This document shows, in pieces, positions 1-11,596 of a stretch of DNA of 64,000 bases (position 1 is the stretch's first letter; each line of letters starts with the position of its first letter). The position numbers and the translations under genes are program-made. Source of the stretch: Fomes fomentarius. Taxonomy: Eukaryota; Basidiomycota; Agaricomycetes; Polyporales; Polyporaceae. The notes below the pieces were generated by a model. That model did no database searches. It had not been told where the DNA came from and saw nothing but the letters and a program-made list of their open reading frames with translations. The stretch spans positions 1,612,001-1,676,000 of the forward strand of contig JABYQN010000011.1 of assembly GCA_022606135.1 (NCBI GenBank). The letters are read 5' to 3'.

Positions 1-760
1 ACAGCAGAACGCGCTGCCGTTGTGGCATCTGCAGAGCACGATCTCCGGCGACCTCACTGCGCTCGGTATCAAGGAGAGCGCACGAGCAGAGGCGGTTACT
101 GCGGATGTGAACAAGCTCCCCAGCTCAAACGACGCTATCTTGAAGGGACTGGGCGTACCGAAGCCCCCAGAGATGAACGGAGAGGACACAAAGGCGGATG
201 TCGTGCAGAATGCAGAGGCAGAGTGTGCGTATCGGAGTGTATCGTTGGTTCTGCTGATACTGATGATCGTTGTCGTGTAGACTACGACCAATACTACGCC
301 TCCCTCGCTGTGTCGACTGCACCACCCGGTCAGCTCACCCCCGAGTACGGTGGGGAGGAAGAGGACGTGAAGCCAAACCTGGAGTACCTCGACTCCCTGA
401 ACGAGTATCGGAAACGGTCTCGGTCGCGGGAAGATGTCGGCACGGGAGGGAGCACACCAAAAATGCCTCGTACAGACGAGCACATGGAAACTCAAAGTGC
501 GGCTGCTCCGCAGGATGTAGAGGTGTATACGAATGGTGTGGGTGGAGACTCTGCTGGTGCTGGGGATGACCCGATCGTATATGGTACGTCTCTCTATTCC
601 CATTTATTATTTCAAAGTATGTGCAGATGTCGATGCTCATGCTCGGCTTGTAGTGAACGGCGCACCGGTGCCGCTCTCGCAGATCACGGAGGAACACCAG
701 GAGGCGATGAGCCCGGAGGAGTACACGGCGTACTTCGAGGTGCTCGCCGCGCACTCGTGA
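1..760 (+). CDS. TFA1: TFIIE alpha subunit, C-terminal part (5' end outside window)
   Basis: General RNA polymerase II transcription factor; TFIIE recruits and regulates TFIIH at the pre-initiation complex in the nucleus. Only the C-terminal part is here. The frame is open from base 2 and begins with QQNALPLWHLQSTISGDLTA, the conserved tryptophan/threonine segment that follows the zinc-ribbon and helical parts of fungal TFIIE-alpha. Two introns fit, 225-280 (gtgcgt...gtag) and 584-626 (gtacgt...gcag). They join an acidic, Ser/Arg-rich linker to the conserved C-terminal end VNGAPVPLSQITEEH...MSPEEYTAYFEV. The stop codon ends at 760. Exon phases match at both junctions. The identification rests on resemblance to fungal TFIIE-alpha tails and is fairly secure; the start cannot be seen. 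Confidence 0.8.
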
Positions 761-1295
761 TAGTGACATTTGTGTGGCGCAGCGCGATGGACGACGCTGT
801 ATTATTTATCGCTCGGTTGTATACCATCTTGTATCACTAGATCATACTGTACGAGTTGTCCGAGGTGCACGGGCTCCTCCTACTAATGCAATTGAAGGGT
901 CTTTGGATTTGGATAATCACAGAAGGACGAGATTGGGGTAGGGTTTGTACAATGTTGGGAGTACTAATAGTCTGGAGACAATATTTCATGCATGGAGAAT
1001 CAACTGATCTTACCACGCCCTCTTTAGATCTTCTGCTCGCGTGGCCTTGCTCTCTCTTCTTCCTCGTGGACGACGTTGAAGATGGGAGTGGCACATCGCG
1101 AGTCTTCTTCCCGACGGTGTGCCACTCATTGTCAACACCATAGTGCGACACCGCAACGCTCGGTGAGTCACCTTGTCACTGCGTACTTCAGTCGCTTACC
1201 GCTGCGGACCCCGGGATCTATACTTACCGACCTTCGATATCGATAGACGTACGACAGGATAACCAGTTCAACCATGCCGTCGTGATCCGTGAGCC
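761..1295. other. Intergenic, no gene seen
   Basis: Spacer between the TFIIE-alpha stop and the F-box gene. Short overlapping ORFs on both strands show no family resemblance or splice-consistent structure. It probably holds the TFIIE-alpha 3' UTR and the F-box gene promoter. Confidence 0.5.
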
Positions 1296-2880
1296 ATGCG
1301 CAGTCGTACAACGCAGTTCAAACGTCTGTTCCGTTATTGGCGCACATGTCTCCCCATTTTCGTAGCACGGACCGTCACTCAATCTATCGCCGGTGACAAC
1401 GACCCCGCCGGCCCTCTGGCCCACGTTCCCGTTGACATCTTCGACAAGATTTTCACGCTGCTTCAAGATGATCGTCAGGCACTCTTATCCTGCTCATTAA
1501 CCTCCAGGCATTGGCGTGAGGTCTCTCTTCGCCACGTCTTTCGTACCCTCAAGGTCCTCGAGCGGCACTCTTTCGCATCCTTCTTCAAGTTCCTGCGCAA
1601 GCATCCAGAGATCGCCGCGGTCATCAAGGTCCTAAAGCTCGGAGGAGAGCAACGCGATGTTTTCGAACGCAGCAGCCCGAACCTAGATTGCGACGCATTC
1701 GCATCCCTACTCCCCATTCTCTGCGGACTTGACGAGGTGTACATTGGCCCGCAGATTGTCCTCGTCAATTTCCCTGCAGTCTGTAACCCATCTCACCTCC
1801 AAGATCTCTTCCGATTCGTCCGCCACCTTGGTCGCTACACAACCACAGTACCTACATACCATCGTCGTTGATGTCACACATTACATCCACTTCAAGGAAC
1901 TCCGCGCATCTTCTGCTCTATCTGCACTTCTTTGTCTCTTCGCGCAACACACGCTGCCATTCCGGTTGCCCTCGGTCTATTCGGACCCGGGGAGAAACCC
2001 GCGCCTGACGTTCCAGTCGTCAGACATCGGCACCCTCCCAGTACATTCGGTGACAGCACGACGGTTCGTGCTGAGCGTAGCCGACGTGTCCCATTTCCGG
2101 TACCTCCAGCACATCCTCGACCAAGATAGTCTCCAGCATGTCTCCGTGTACTGCGGTGATTGGGCGAACGTCGCGCAGCTCTGCGACCTCGTACAGGTGG
2201 TCGGGACGACGTCAATCGAGTCCATCGACGTCAACATCCATCCGTATCCTTATCTCGGTCAGATCGATAGGAGGGCAGGTAAGTCCGAACTCAGCGACAC
2301 TGTCGTGGCAGTCTCTGAGTATTCCACATTGTCGAAATAGCCCCTGTGGAGGATCTCGAAATGTTAGGTGGCATCACAGCGCCGTGCATGAAGCTGCGCT
2401 CTCTGCGTCTCACGCTTCCCTATCTGAAAGGCGTCGGTACCGCCGCGCGCGCACACTCGCGCGAATATCCCATATGTCGAAAGATCCTCTCCAGGGCTTC
2501 GCGTGATCTCCGTACCTTCACAGTCTGTCTCATGAACTTCTTAGGAGACGCCCTGCACGTCCTCTATCTTGCACTGTGGGACCTCAAGGAGCTCGAGCGG
2601 CCTTGCTAGAGCGCGTTCCCCTCATTGAGGCCGTGGTAGTGCAATTGAGCGTGAGCGAGAGCAAGGCGTTGATCATCGGAGGCAATCGAGGCGACTTCTC
2701 ATCTCTGGAGTTCGCGGTGCTCAAGACGCTCCCAGGCCTGCAAGCTGCGGGTCTATTGAAGGTTGTACCGTGGAATGGAGACGAGGAGGTAAGTAATAAG
2801 TTCCGAACTCTAGCCTTATGCTGTTTCTGATCCTACTCTTACTCGTACAAGATGAACATGAGTTTTTGAGCGAGCGGTAA
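1296..2880 (+). pseudogene. F-box protein gene with at least one frameshift
   Basis: F-box proteins are the substrate adaptors of SCF ubiquitin ligases. The F-box lies near the N-terminus (LAHVPVDIFDKIF, then the leucine/serine and tryptophan positions of SLTSRHWREVSLRHVF). It is followed by a long leucine-rich region of the mushroom type ending in ...FLSER. An intron at 2279-2340 (gtaagt...atag) keeps frame, and a last intron from 2789 to 2862 or so joins a short final exon ending at 2880. The coding frame slips by one base near 2600 (between KELE and ALLERVPLIEA, in a run of G). It also changes near 1850, where either a second frameshift or an 86-bp intron starting GTCAAT would explain it. 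As read, the gene cannot make a full protein. A homopolymer sequencing error at 2600 is an alternative. Confidence 0.65.
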
Positions 2881-3862
2881 GTAGGACAGTGATGGGGCCG
2901 GCCGTGCAGGGGTATCGAGTATCGAACGGTGTACTAGTAGAATCACTCGAAGCGGTTCAAAGCAGTCAGACAGTCTGTCAGATGCAGCCAGAGATGATCC
3001 AAAGTCACGGATCATCGATCGTCGTCATGCACCTAGATCCCGGACGTATGTCTTGGAGTCTGGATTCGAAGCAAGTCATGACCATGGGAGTTGGCCGTAT
3101 CGAAGGCTGCTGCCACCTGACATTGCGGTGTCAAATGTTGGGTGGTTGCTCACGAAAGGTTCCGATAGTCTTATTCTATTGTGGAAGCATTGATCTCGTG
3201 GAATGTGGTGAGACGGCTGAAGCATTTTGAAACATCGGATAATCCTGCGACCACCAGTCTTGTTTCTGATCTACATAGCCGAGGTGAGGTTTCATATATA
3301 CTCTTAATTGTATCTTATGAAATACGCGTTGCCAGGGAACGCTTGGTGTAAAACTTTGCATGTTCTGTCAAGTTGCTATGTAGTCGCAACGAGAATGTAC
3401 GCACAGATCAAAGCATCCTGTACAATGCTCGGTGCGATCCCACGATACGACCACAGGCTCAGCATGGAACGAAGAGTCATTGCATCAACCACAACTTCCG
3501 GAGCTCTCAGAACAAAGAACAAAGCTAAGATCCTTCTTAGTATATATATCTCACTCACGCCCGCTCATCTCATCTCCCAACGACGTGCCAAACATACACC
3601 GCTACACACTGTCCCTCTCAAGATGAAGCCTCTTATATGCCACCCAGTGCCATCTACTTCTCGTCTGACAGACAAACTTCTCACACTTTCCGGACGGCCG
3701 ATTGTCGTATCTCAGTCAGTGCGCCGTTTGTCCGGCTCGCGACCCCTTACTCACTCCGAGGTAGTCCAGTGGCCAGGATACGAGCATATTGGTTGCAAAG
3801 GACGGGCGACCCATGACCAAGGGCGAAGTCTCCCCACGATCGGTTCATTGACGTAAGTGTGA

Positions 3863-4159
3863 TTGCCATGTGAGTGCGATGGGAGCAAGAAAGAGCTCAC
3901 GAGTGATACTGCAGAAGGCGCGCCATGCGCACTACTCCCTCATGAACCCAACATAGAGGGTGTCACTGGAACTTCCTCCCTCTCCCTCGACGACCTGATC
4001 CTTGTCTCCATAACGAACAAGGACGGCAAGACGGCCATGATGCGGTCTTTCAAGCCCAAGTGGATATCGTCCGTCGGTTCTGAAGACGGTGATCTTTGCG
4101 AAGATCTTGCAGATGTGGACTTCGACTTTGGTCGGATGGAAACCTGTTCTCGCGGCTGA
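3863..4159 (+). CDS. Possible small hypothetical ORF or exon
   Basis: A 98-codon open frame with an acidic C-terminal half (SVGSEDGDLCEDLADVDFDF) and a segment SLDDLILVSITNKDGKT that reads like a folded strand-turn-strand. I do not recognise it. A TATA-like stretch and an upstream ATG at 3623 lie in the same frame class, but a stop and an unclear intron separate them. It could be an exon of a small gene or chance reading. Confidence 0.2.
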   Translation: MPCECDGSKKELTSDTAEGAPCALLPHEPNIEGVTGTSSLSLDDLILVSITNKDGKTAMMRSFKPKWISSVGSEDGDLCEDLADVDFDFGRMETCSRG

Positions 4160-4641
4160 GTAGTCGCCTCTTGTCTGTAGGATTAAACCTTGCTAAACGC
4201 CAAACCAAGATGATTTGATGTATTTAATGAATCTATTCGACTCAGTGATTGAATCGATATGCTCCACGCCAAGCGGAGATATGTGTGTGATATGGATCAG
4301 CCATGCCTGTGACATAGGAAGGATTAGATATCGAATCATGACCGTCTAGATGTTGACGGTCGAACTTGCATGAAGGCATATTGTAGCCTAACGGCAGTAA
4401 GAAACAGTAAATCGTATGTAGTATCATGGATGTTAAGTATAACCTGGTACCGCCGTGATCGATATGCCGCAAATCCGAGCAGTGGGACTTTCGGATGCGC
4501 TCCCTGGCATAACCGTCATTCCAGTTTGAGGCAATCGGTCGCCGAGTGACCCCAGTACTTAGTACGTGCTCTGTCGCTTGACCTGACAAGCAGCGGGAGC
4601 CTTGCAGACTCATCGCAGAACTCGCTTCGTCCAAGGTGTTA

Positions 4642-4824
4642 CATATGAATAGCGTGGCTATTCAGACAGCACTCTGACAAAGTTCTCCCACATCGACTCT
4701 CTTCCATGGGCTGATGTTCTCTCCGATCGGACTCCGCCGGGTCCGATCGGGGGAACGCTTTCGTATAAATATATAAATAGCGTGGCTGTTCAGACGGCAC
4801 CCTGACATTCTCCCACATCCACTC
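4642..4824 (+). promoter_or_regulatory. Duplicated promoter segment with CCGATCGG palindromes
   Basis: A stretch of about 55 bp at 4642-4700 (core aatagcgtggctattcagac) is repeated with a few changes at 4771-4824 (core aatagcgtggctgttcagac), ending 25 bp before the dehydrogenase ATG. Between the copies lie two CCGATCGG palindromes at 4723-4730 and 4743-4750, and a TATA-like tataaatatataaat at 4764-4778. CCG/CGG half-sites are the usual target of Zn2Cys6 regulators, so a regulatory role is plausible, but this is inference. Confidence 0.5.
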
Positions 4825-4848
4825 ACTGTTTCAACTCACGAAGACACC

Positions 4849-6082
4849 ATGGCAGATGTAGTACTAGAATCGCTCAACGCCAGTAGTCTGTTCGACTTGA
4901 CCGGGGTCGTCGCAGTTGTGACTGGGGGAGGAACAGTCCGTGACTAGCATGGTTTTCGCGTGCACACATTGCCTCATACCTCCTTCTTCACAGGGAATTG
5001 GACTGATGATCAGTTCGACGTTGCTTGCAAACGGCGCCAGTGTGTACATCATAGGTCCTAAGCAGGAAGATCTCGACAAGTGAGTTTGTTTCAAGTTGGC
5101 GCGGGTCCAAGAGCGCGTTCATGACGTCATGTAGGATTTCGAAAGTCTACAACGACGCCGCCGTTGCAGCTGGAAAGTCGGGGCGCATGCAAGGCATCGT
5201 GGGTGATATCAGGTTAAAGGTATGTCTCTACTTGGCAAGCAGTATTGTTGACAATTCGCTCACTCTCCTCTCAGTCAGAAGCCCTACGTCTAGCTGAGGA
5301 GATTGCTAAGCGCGAACAATACATCACGGTCCTATTCAATAACGCGGGGTATGACTCTCTTACCTTTCTGTCGGGACCGAGAGTTACTCATACGTATCCC
5401 GATCACGCTGCACTTCAGAGTCCTTACAGGCACGTTCAACAAGCCAACAGTCGCTTCCGCCGAGGCGTTCCGCAGGGCCTACTTCGACGAAGTTCCAGAA
5501 GAGTCCTTCGACCACAACATCCGCACCAACGCTGTAGGGCCCTACTGGCTCACCTTCGCCTTCCTGCCCCTCCTCGAGAAGTGGAAGTCAAGCCCGGGAG
5601 GCACGCGCTTTGCCCCGCAGATCGTCATGACATCCAGCATGAACGGCTGGACGAAGGATCCCGCGACCGCAGGCTTCTCGTTCCCGTACATGTACTCCAA
5701 GTCCGCAATCGGGCATGCGACGTCCAGCCTTGCACACGAGCTCCTACCGCTCGGGATCAGGGTGAACGGAATCGCGCCTGGATTCTTCGTGACGGAGATG
5801 ACGGCGCAGGGGACTGCGGACGCGTCGGGAGTTTCTAAGTTGAGGGAGGGCCAGACGACTGCGTTTGAGGTTCCGGTCTCGCGGCCAGTCGAGCCTGGTA
5901 TGCAACGAGCGGGTACAAGTAAGGACATGGCGGCGCTGGTGTTGTTCCTGGTCGCAAACTGGTTCGTCGACGGAGAGACCGTTCTTATCGATGGCGGAGT
6001 GAGTGCTGACGTCGTTTGTGCTCGAGGTCATGGTGCTGACTTACTAGTATAGACCTTGCTTAAGCACCCATCATCCTACTAA
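4849..6082 (+). CDS. Short-chain dehydrogenase/reductase (SDR)
   Basis: NAD(P)-dependent oxidoreductase of the classical SDR fold; substrate unknown. Six exons: 4849-4935, 4994-5079, 5135-5219, 5275-5348, 5419-5998 and 6053-6082, giving 313 residues with all phases consistent. Motifs in order: dinucleotide-binding TGGGTGIG near residue 27 (split by the first intron), NNAG, a Ser in MTSSMNG, and YMYSK with the Tyr-x3-Lys catalytic pair. Then come NGIAPGFFVTEM and the C-terminal VLIDGG. The start is the first ATG after a TATA box and repeated promoter segment. It looks intact, with no sign peptide or membrane segment. The neighbours do not indicate a pathway. Family certain, specificity not. 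Confidence 0.9.
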
Positions 6083-7484
6083 GGGAACCAGCTCGAGGAC
6101 GAAAAGAGACAGCACAGTAGTATTGCGGTAACAATGCTTGATAGCAACCTTGTATGATAATCAATGGAGTGTTCGTTCGTGCCCGAGCTGTCGGGGAGAG
6201 GTTTATCTGTTCAACCAACGGCGTTCTTGAGCGACTCGACTCTAGATAAGGGGAAGTGGCAAAGGCTGACGTCTCTGCACTCGTCAAGGACAACAAGGCG
6301 CAGCTTACAGATCCTGAGCTCGGGCGGGGCAACAAACCGTACGCCGTCAAAGAAGAGCCTGAGATCAAGGAGCTAGCTAGGATAGTCAGATCATGATGGT
6401 ATGGATGTAGTAATAGTCAACAAAAGACCTTACTTTACCATGCCGGTCGATCAAGAGACGCTTCACGTGTGTCGAAGTGGATGGATGGTCGTCGAGGAAG
6501 ACGACGAAATCGGCGGTGAGATCCTGATGGTGGCAAATAGACGAGTTCCCGCCATTTCTTGTTGAGCTCGCAAGGGAGCCGCGATAAGCCCTCGACCGAA
6601 TCCACCCTCAGCCAAGAACGATGTAATGGGACGTCTGGAGCAATGTTGTCTATGATCAATACACATGTCACCATCATGATCTTGAGTTCGTTGCTGTGCT
6701 CGTGGAATAAGTAGCGCCACACCATGTAAGGCCGTGTACAGGTTCACTCATGGCGTATGGCATTCTTAGATACGGGTAAGCCTAGGATTGGCCAAGAGTT
6801 TTCAAGGATAATCAACGAGGTGCACCATGATGAGTGCTGTGCTCCTGGAATAGCGCCACGCCGTGTATAGGTTGAGGAGACTCACAGTGTACAGGGTGTT
6901 CAAGGTTAATCATGAGGTCCAGTACTTGGCCCAGCGGCAGAGCAGTTGAACGTTTAATGTTGAAGCTTTAAGTTTGAAGCAGCGGCTGCCATGAAGCTTG
7001 AAGTTGAGGTTGAGGCTTCGGTACCGGGACGGCGTTTGCCGATGGCATCGCTTCCGGGATCAGCGGAGTAACCGTCAAAGCATATTCCGGGCTTCTCGGT
7101 CTTGAGTTGAACTCCTTTCTTTATGTAACTCACAGCGGACATCTCTTCAGCCTGTCCAATTCACCCTTCCTCCTCACATATACGAGAACTACCAACTATT
7201 TAACGGCAACCCGGTTATATCGAGTCACAAGTTATTCTTGCCTGTCGCGAGCCTGATCGAATGGGCGTTGATACGCAGGCAACCTGCAACTTCTCGGGCC
7301 CGCCGGGATTACGCAATTGCACAGCTCCCACTGCGGATCCAGGACCCTGATCCACGCTGTAAATTCCAATGTGTGCTCGTGCGCAATCATGCGGGTACCC
7401 CAACCCCGTATTTATCCTCGTATGGCGTTCTCATCGCCCTCCGTGACGACCTCTATTCCTTTCTACTCGCACCGACTTCTATCG
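6083..7484. other. Intergenic with a diverged direct repeat
   Basis: No gene recognised. A segment around 6690-6740 (tgctgtgctcgtggaataagtag...cgccacaccatgta) recurs in diverged form at 6834-6872 (tgctgtgctcctggaatag...cgccacgccgtgta). ORFs on both strands here lack family signatures. Confidence 0.4.
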
Positions 7485-9415
7485 ATGTCTTCAGACGAGT
7501 CTAATGACTTGGAACAGGAGATCCTGGAGGCTTACGGACGGTTGTGAGTCTTCTCATGGCCTTCAACTTGATGTTCAGCAGAGACATGTGAAACCGTCTG
7601 CAGGGCGGTCGAGAACTACTGTATCATTGCATCTTCAAGTGAGTCCCGACTGAATCGCGATGCCAAAGCTGTGCCGCGCGTACATTGACTTCCCGCTGCA
7701 GTGCTATTATGGGCCGATTCCATCTTCACGTTCACCGAGGAGATTCAACGAATATGGGGTCGTAAATTCACTGGCGCGACGCTTATCTTCTTGCTGACTC
7801 GCTGGGTGGCGGTCGCGGAACGGATCGTTCTCGTCACCAGCGTGGTGCTTCAAACAGTTCAAGACAAGGTCTGTCTGCGGCAGAATGATAGATGATCACG
7901 TGCTCAATGTCTGATCACTCGTCTCTGATCGTAGAGGTGCGTGCATATATGAACCAGACACGTCTACATGACTGATGTGCGCGCATACAGCTGTGTACCA
8001 CCAATGCGAATGGACGACACTCTTACAGACGTAAGCTACCTGATGTTCGGAGGTACAACCTGCACGCGAGTCGCTGTATGTCCATGAATCAACCTCACAT
8101 TTTTGTGTGTAGTCTTCATGATGCTCCGCATGCGCGGAGTCTGGGGAGGCAGCTGGATACCAGTTATACTCATCGGCATTTTGACCCCCATCAGACCTAT
8201 CATCTCCATGGTAAGCCGCTTCTCACTCCAGTGATCTCCTTCAGCTGAGGGAACAATCTCTTTGTTTCCAGTACCTTCAGATACATTATACTCCGATCGC
8301 ATTTGGCGAACCGCTCTACGGTTGCGGCTCTGTCTTCTCTGTAGACCAAACGGTCTACACTAGGTGTGTTCTTCAAGTTCGACGTCTGTGCACGCTGCTA
8401 TCTTCTAAGCTGACCGTGCTCCCGATCCAGTTGTGAGATTACCTTCGTTCAGCATCTCTCGAATATGCTGACATTGGCTTCTGGTAGTGGGTATTGTGTC
8501 GAGGGCAACAGGGATTGCCATCGATGCCATCGTACTGACCCTGACCTGGTATAAGACATACGGGATCAAACGAGAGTCCGGAAGATTGGGGATGCATACT
8601 CCATATGCGACCCTATTACTCCGTGAGGGTGAGCGTCAGCGCATTATCACCCTAAGTATCGTTGCTAAGCATGATCTAGGTACATTATATTTCCTGTCAG
8701 TGTTCTTGAGCACACTTTTCGTTATCGTGACACGTCTCATCCCCTCACAGCATCATTTTGCTCGTTCAACTACTCGGTATTATCTCTGTCACGGTAGGTG
8801 TTGTACCATAGCGCTAGCTAGAGATACGTCTAGATCTGACATGACTCACCGTACAGGTCGGATCGGTACGCTCGATCTCTGGCAACCCACCGAAGGAGGT
8901 GATCACTCATACCTCTGCAGGACTTCCCCGTCTTCATCGTATGGCCGTACTTTGACCAAGTGTACGTTCCGCTCTCATATATTGTTGATTCACGCCCTCA
9001 CCCTGGTACTTTCCTCAGCTTCACCGTGATCTTCCTGACGCGCTTCATGCTGAACCTGCGTGGCGTCTACCTCTCCAACGACGCAAGCTCAGCGACTTCT
9101 ATTAGCGGCTTCCTCCGAGATCGCGACCCCACTGCGACGATCTCTGGGATCCACTTCTCGTCAAGCGTCGTGGGTAACATGGGCGCTCCCCTCAAGTCAT
9201 TCCCACTCTCTCTTGGTTCCGACTCCGTCGATTCCTACACGGCCCACAGCTCTCGAACACGCTTCAGCGACAAGCATGCAGGGGTGCCAGTTGAGTGGGA
9301 TACGGAGGACGAAACGCTCGAGACGTCGAGCGATCCACTGTTTGCTGGGCTGAGAGAGCCTGAGGTTGTGGCAGGTGCTACGGGTGGTTTTCCAGTCTCA
9401 CAGAATTCAGTGTGA
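7485..9415 (+). CDS. DUF6533 multi-pass membrane protein, copy 1
   Basis: Member of the basidiomycete DUF6533 family of seven-helix-like membrane proteins of unknown function. Start MSSDESNDLEQEILEAYGRL, then an intron at the usual place, AVENYCIIASS, and the family signature ADSIFTFTEEIQRIWGRKFT with FLLTRWVAVAERI. Later exons give DDTLTDVSYLMFGG, VFMMLRMRGVWGGSW, a Cys-containing loop (YGCGSVFSV), IAIDAIVLTLTWYKTYGIK, a hydrophobic IILLVQLLGIISV, DFPVFIVWPYFDQV, and FTVIFLTRFMLNLRGVYL before a Ser-rich cytoplasmic tail. About ten short introns are needed, including a nine-base exon near 8860. A close paralogue lies at 41.6-43.6 kb on the other strand and a 3' fragment at 46 kb. I see no lesion. 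Some internal splice sites are approximate. Confidence 0.8.
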
Positions 9416-9535
9416 ATGAGCGTGACTGGCTAGATGTATAGTACTATCGATTTCAATGACCGAGATTGTTGTAGCAGTGCAGGATCCAGAACAGATACAA
9501 ACATATCTCTGCTCGTGGTAGGCGCCGTGCGGCGC

Positions 9536-10245
9536 GATTCGTGCAGGGGGCGTGCACCAGTAGACGACGGCCTAGATCGTCATCGGGTGCTTCTTGCGCC
9601 GCACTGTCGCGGCGTGAGCGCCGCAGTGCGCCGCTATCGGTCCGGTGAGGCATATAGACACGTGTTACATCGACGCTGTCGGCGAACGCTGTGCAGCGAG
9701 CCCGAGTAGATCTGTAGATAACAAGAGTCATCGCAGCGATTTCTTTGCATGAATCCACCTTCTCACATTCCCTCGTAAGCCCGGCTCACACAGCCATGCG
9801 CGCCGCTGCAGGGATCCGCTCCGCCCGCGAGCCCTTTCTAGCAGAATTTCCTAACTATGCTCACCCGACGGCGTGGCCACACCGCGGAGCGTTCTACTTC
9901 CGCCTGCCGCCGCCGGGCTGTCGCTCTGATTCGCCGCAGCTAGGCCTTGGGGTACCAGAGCTCGACTTCAGGCGAGAGGAAAGCGATGAATCAACGAGAC
10001 CGAGGGGTAGAGGTGACGAGGGTGCGTGTCCCATACATTGTCCTGGCACGTTTGTCCAAAGATAGGAACGAAAGACCTACTTATCATACTGTCTAAAACC
10101 ATGAACGGCGCCGAGGTCGCTGGAGAGTGAATGTCGTTTGGTGTGTCGAAGAGGGTCGTACCTTTCGTGATGCATAAGGGCTCATCGTCGACGAAGTATG
10201 TCTGTCGCCTTACCGGGGGCCGTTAGTCAGACGGTTTGCTGCTTG
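9536..10245 (-). pseudogene. Relic of gene C (homologous to 54.5-56.0 kb)
   Basis: The reverse strand here aligns by eye with the plus strand at about 54.59-56.03 kb. Landmarks are a short exon reading TYFVDDEPLCITK before a gtacg donor, a segment ending SAPFMVLDS, a GCGGCGGCAGGCGG tract followed by a gtgagc donor, and a tail near 9540-9770 containing ggtggattcatg. Intervening exons seen in the right copy are missing and frames are broken. Function unknown. Its value is as a marker of the segmental duplication. Confidence 0.45.
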
Positions 10246-11596
10246 AGGGATACGGCGTGAGAATAGATAGATAGAGAGCAAGGAGGAACATAGCCTGTTT
10301 ACATAGACAGTCTAAGACTGCGCAGAGCGGGTAATGATATGATTATAGGTTGCCGGTCCAGGGGAAGTCGACCCTAGGCACCGGTACACGCCGAAGTCTT
10401 CGATCTCCGCTCAATGAAGCTTCGGGCGAGCCTTGTCTTGAATTGCAAACATCTTCGCGGGAGTAACGCTGCTCTCTGCACTACTCCTCACGTTCCTGGG
10501 CCGGCCGCATGTATCCCAACACTTATAACTCGCCGAGGAGCTCATCTCACACGCACTGATAACAACAATCGTCGCCACGGCCCACACCTCTTTCAAGTTC
10601 ACCCCTGCTCGTCAAGAGGGCAAGCGCAGCCTCAATATCACTGCCTCTGTCGGATGTGCTATGTACTGTGCTACCGTCCTCCACCAGAGATTCAGCACTC
10701 TTGATGGTTCCGAACTCGCACTCGACCCTCGTCGCCCACTGTCCGCCTTCTCGCATCATTTCCTTGAAGCAGCACATGTTTCACTATAGTGAGACTCTCG
10801 TTGCGTCCACTCGATCACCCCTCTTACTCGTCGCTGTCGTCATGTCTTTCGGTATGTCGCAGGCTGTTTTGTGTCGTCTTCAATGTTTATTTGATATTTA
10901 TCTCCTATCGCGTATTGTGCTCTTCTTCCTCTGTTCTCGTCATCACGTATGTGTTGAACATGCACCCGATGGAGCGGCCTGGATCGAGTAGGTATCAAAG
11001 TCCACCGCGACGTCCTTTCTATCAGTCCACCTTGCATACGTTGTATACACTTCCAACGCCACGGTTCGCGCTGCCGCAACAGTTCGCGCCGCCCGCGAGT
11101 CCTCCACATTGAGGGAGGAGAGGGTCCATCGTAGGTGTCTGCGCAAAGGTATGACGAGTCAGTAATCCAGAAAGTTCGTGTCTTAGTGAATCTGCTGTTC
11201 TAGCATTTCCCGGGGAAAGTCCGATGTTAAATAATCATGATTGGGGAAACTTTCAAGTTCATACGTACATACACCAAGCACAACAGAGCATGTGAGTAAC
11301 GATTTTGGTGTCTAGCACAGCATCATAGCAACAGAGAAGTACGGTGAATAGCGATCAGGCACAGGAGAGCACAGGGTTCCAGTAGACTTGAAACGAGAGA
11401 GAGAGAGAGAAGGACATCTAACAGGACTCGGGACCGGATGAGAGGAAGATCGTTGACACGGGCCACGTGGTATTGCGTGATAGATGCCCCGCATCGATGG
11501 AGACGCGGCGATCAACACGAGATGGAGGATCTAAGACGAACTGTAAGTATAGAAAACTCTCTGAGCACGTTGTCACGTACATCATTTGACAGCGAC
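10246..11596. other. Spacer with a broken hydrophobic ORF and a GA repeat
   Basis: On the plus strand at about 10442-10790 one frame reads as a hydrophobic protein (AGVTLLSALLLTFLG, later ITTIVATAHTSFKF) but is stopped at 10535, so it may be a relic of a membrane protein. A short GA dinucleotide run lies at about 11394-11412. From about 11440 to 11596 the DNA matches the region just downstream of the right-hand zinc-cluster gene (53.17-53.33 kb), so the duplication extends past the coding region. Confidence 0.35.

Larger units (their letters stand above)
2881..4848. other. Long spacer with one doubtful short ORF
   Basis: Nearly 2 kb without a recognisable gene. A TATA-like tract lies at 3540-3548 and an ATG at 3623 opens a frame to 3856, but I found no splice combination joining it cleanly to the acidic ORF at 3863-4159. 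The right end holds the promoter repeats of the next gene. Confidence 0.45.

Noticed and set aside
22..840. A 272-codon ORF overlapping TFIIE-alpha
   Set aside because: It is an alternate-frame shadow of the spliced TFIIE-alpha exons and reads through both introns.
3308..3856. A 182-codon ORF in the F-box/dehydrogenase spacer
   Set aside because: Contains the TATA-like tract of its own supposed promoter, and its end could not be joined in frame to the downstream ORF.
9536..9830. A possible dispersed transposon copy shared with 55.7-56.0 kb
   Set aside because: Similarity continues through gene C and other block elements in the same order, so segmental duplication explains it better; no terminal repeats or transposase seen.
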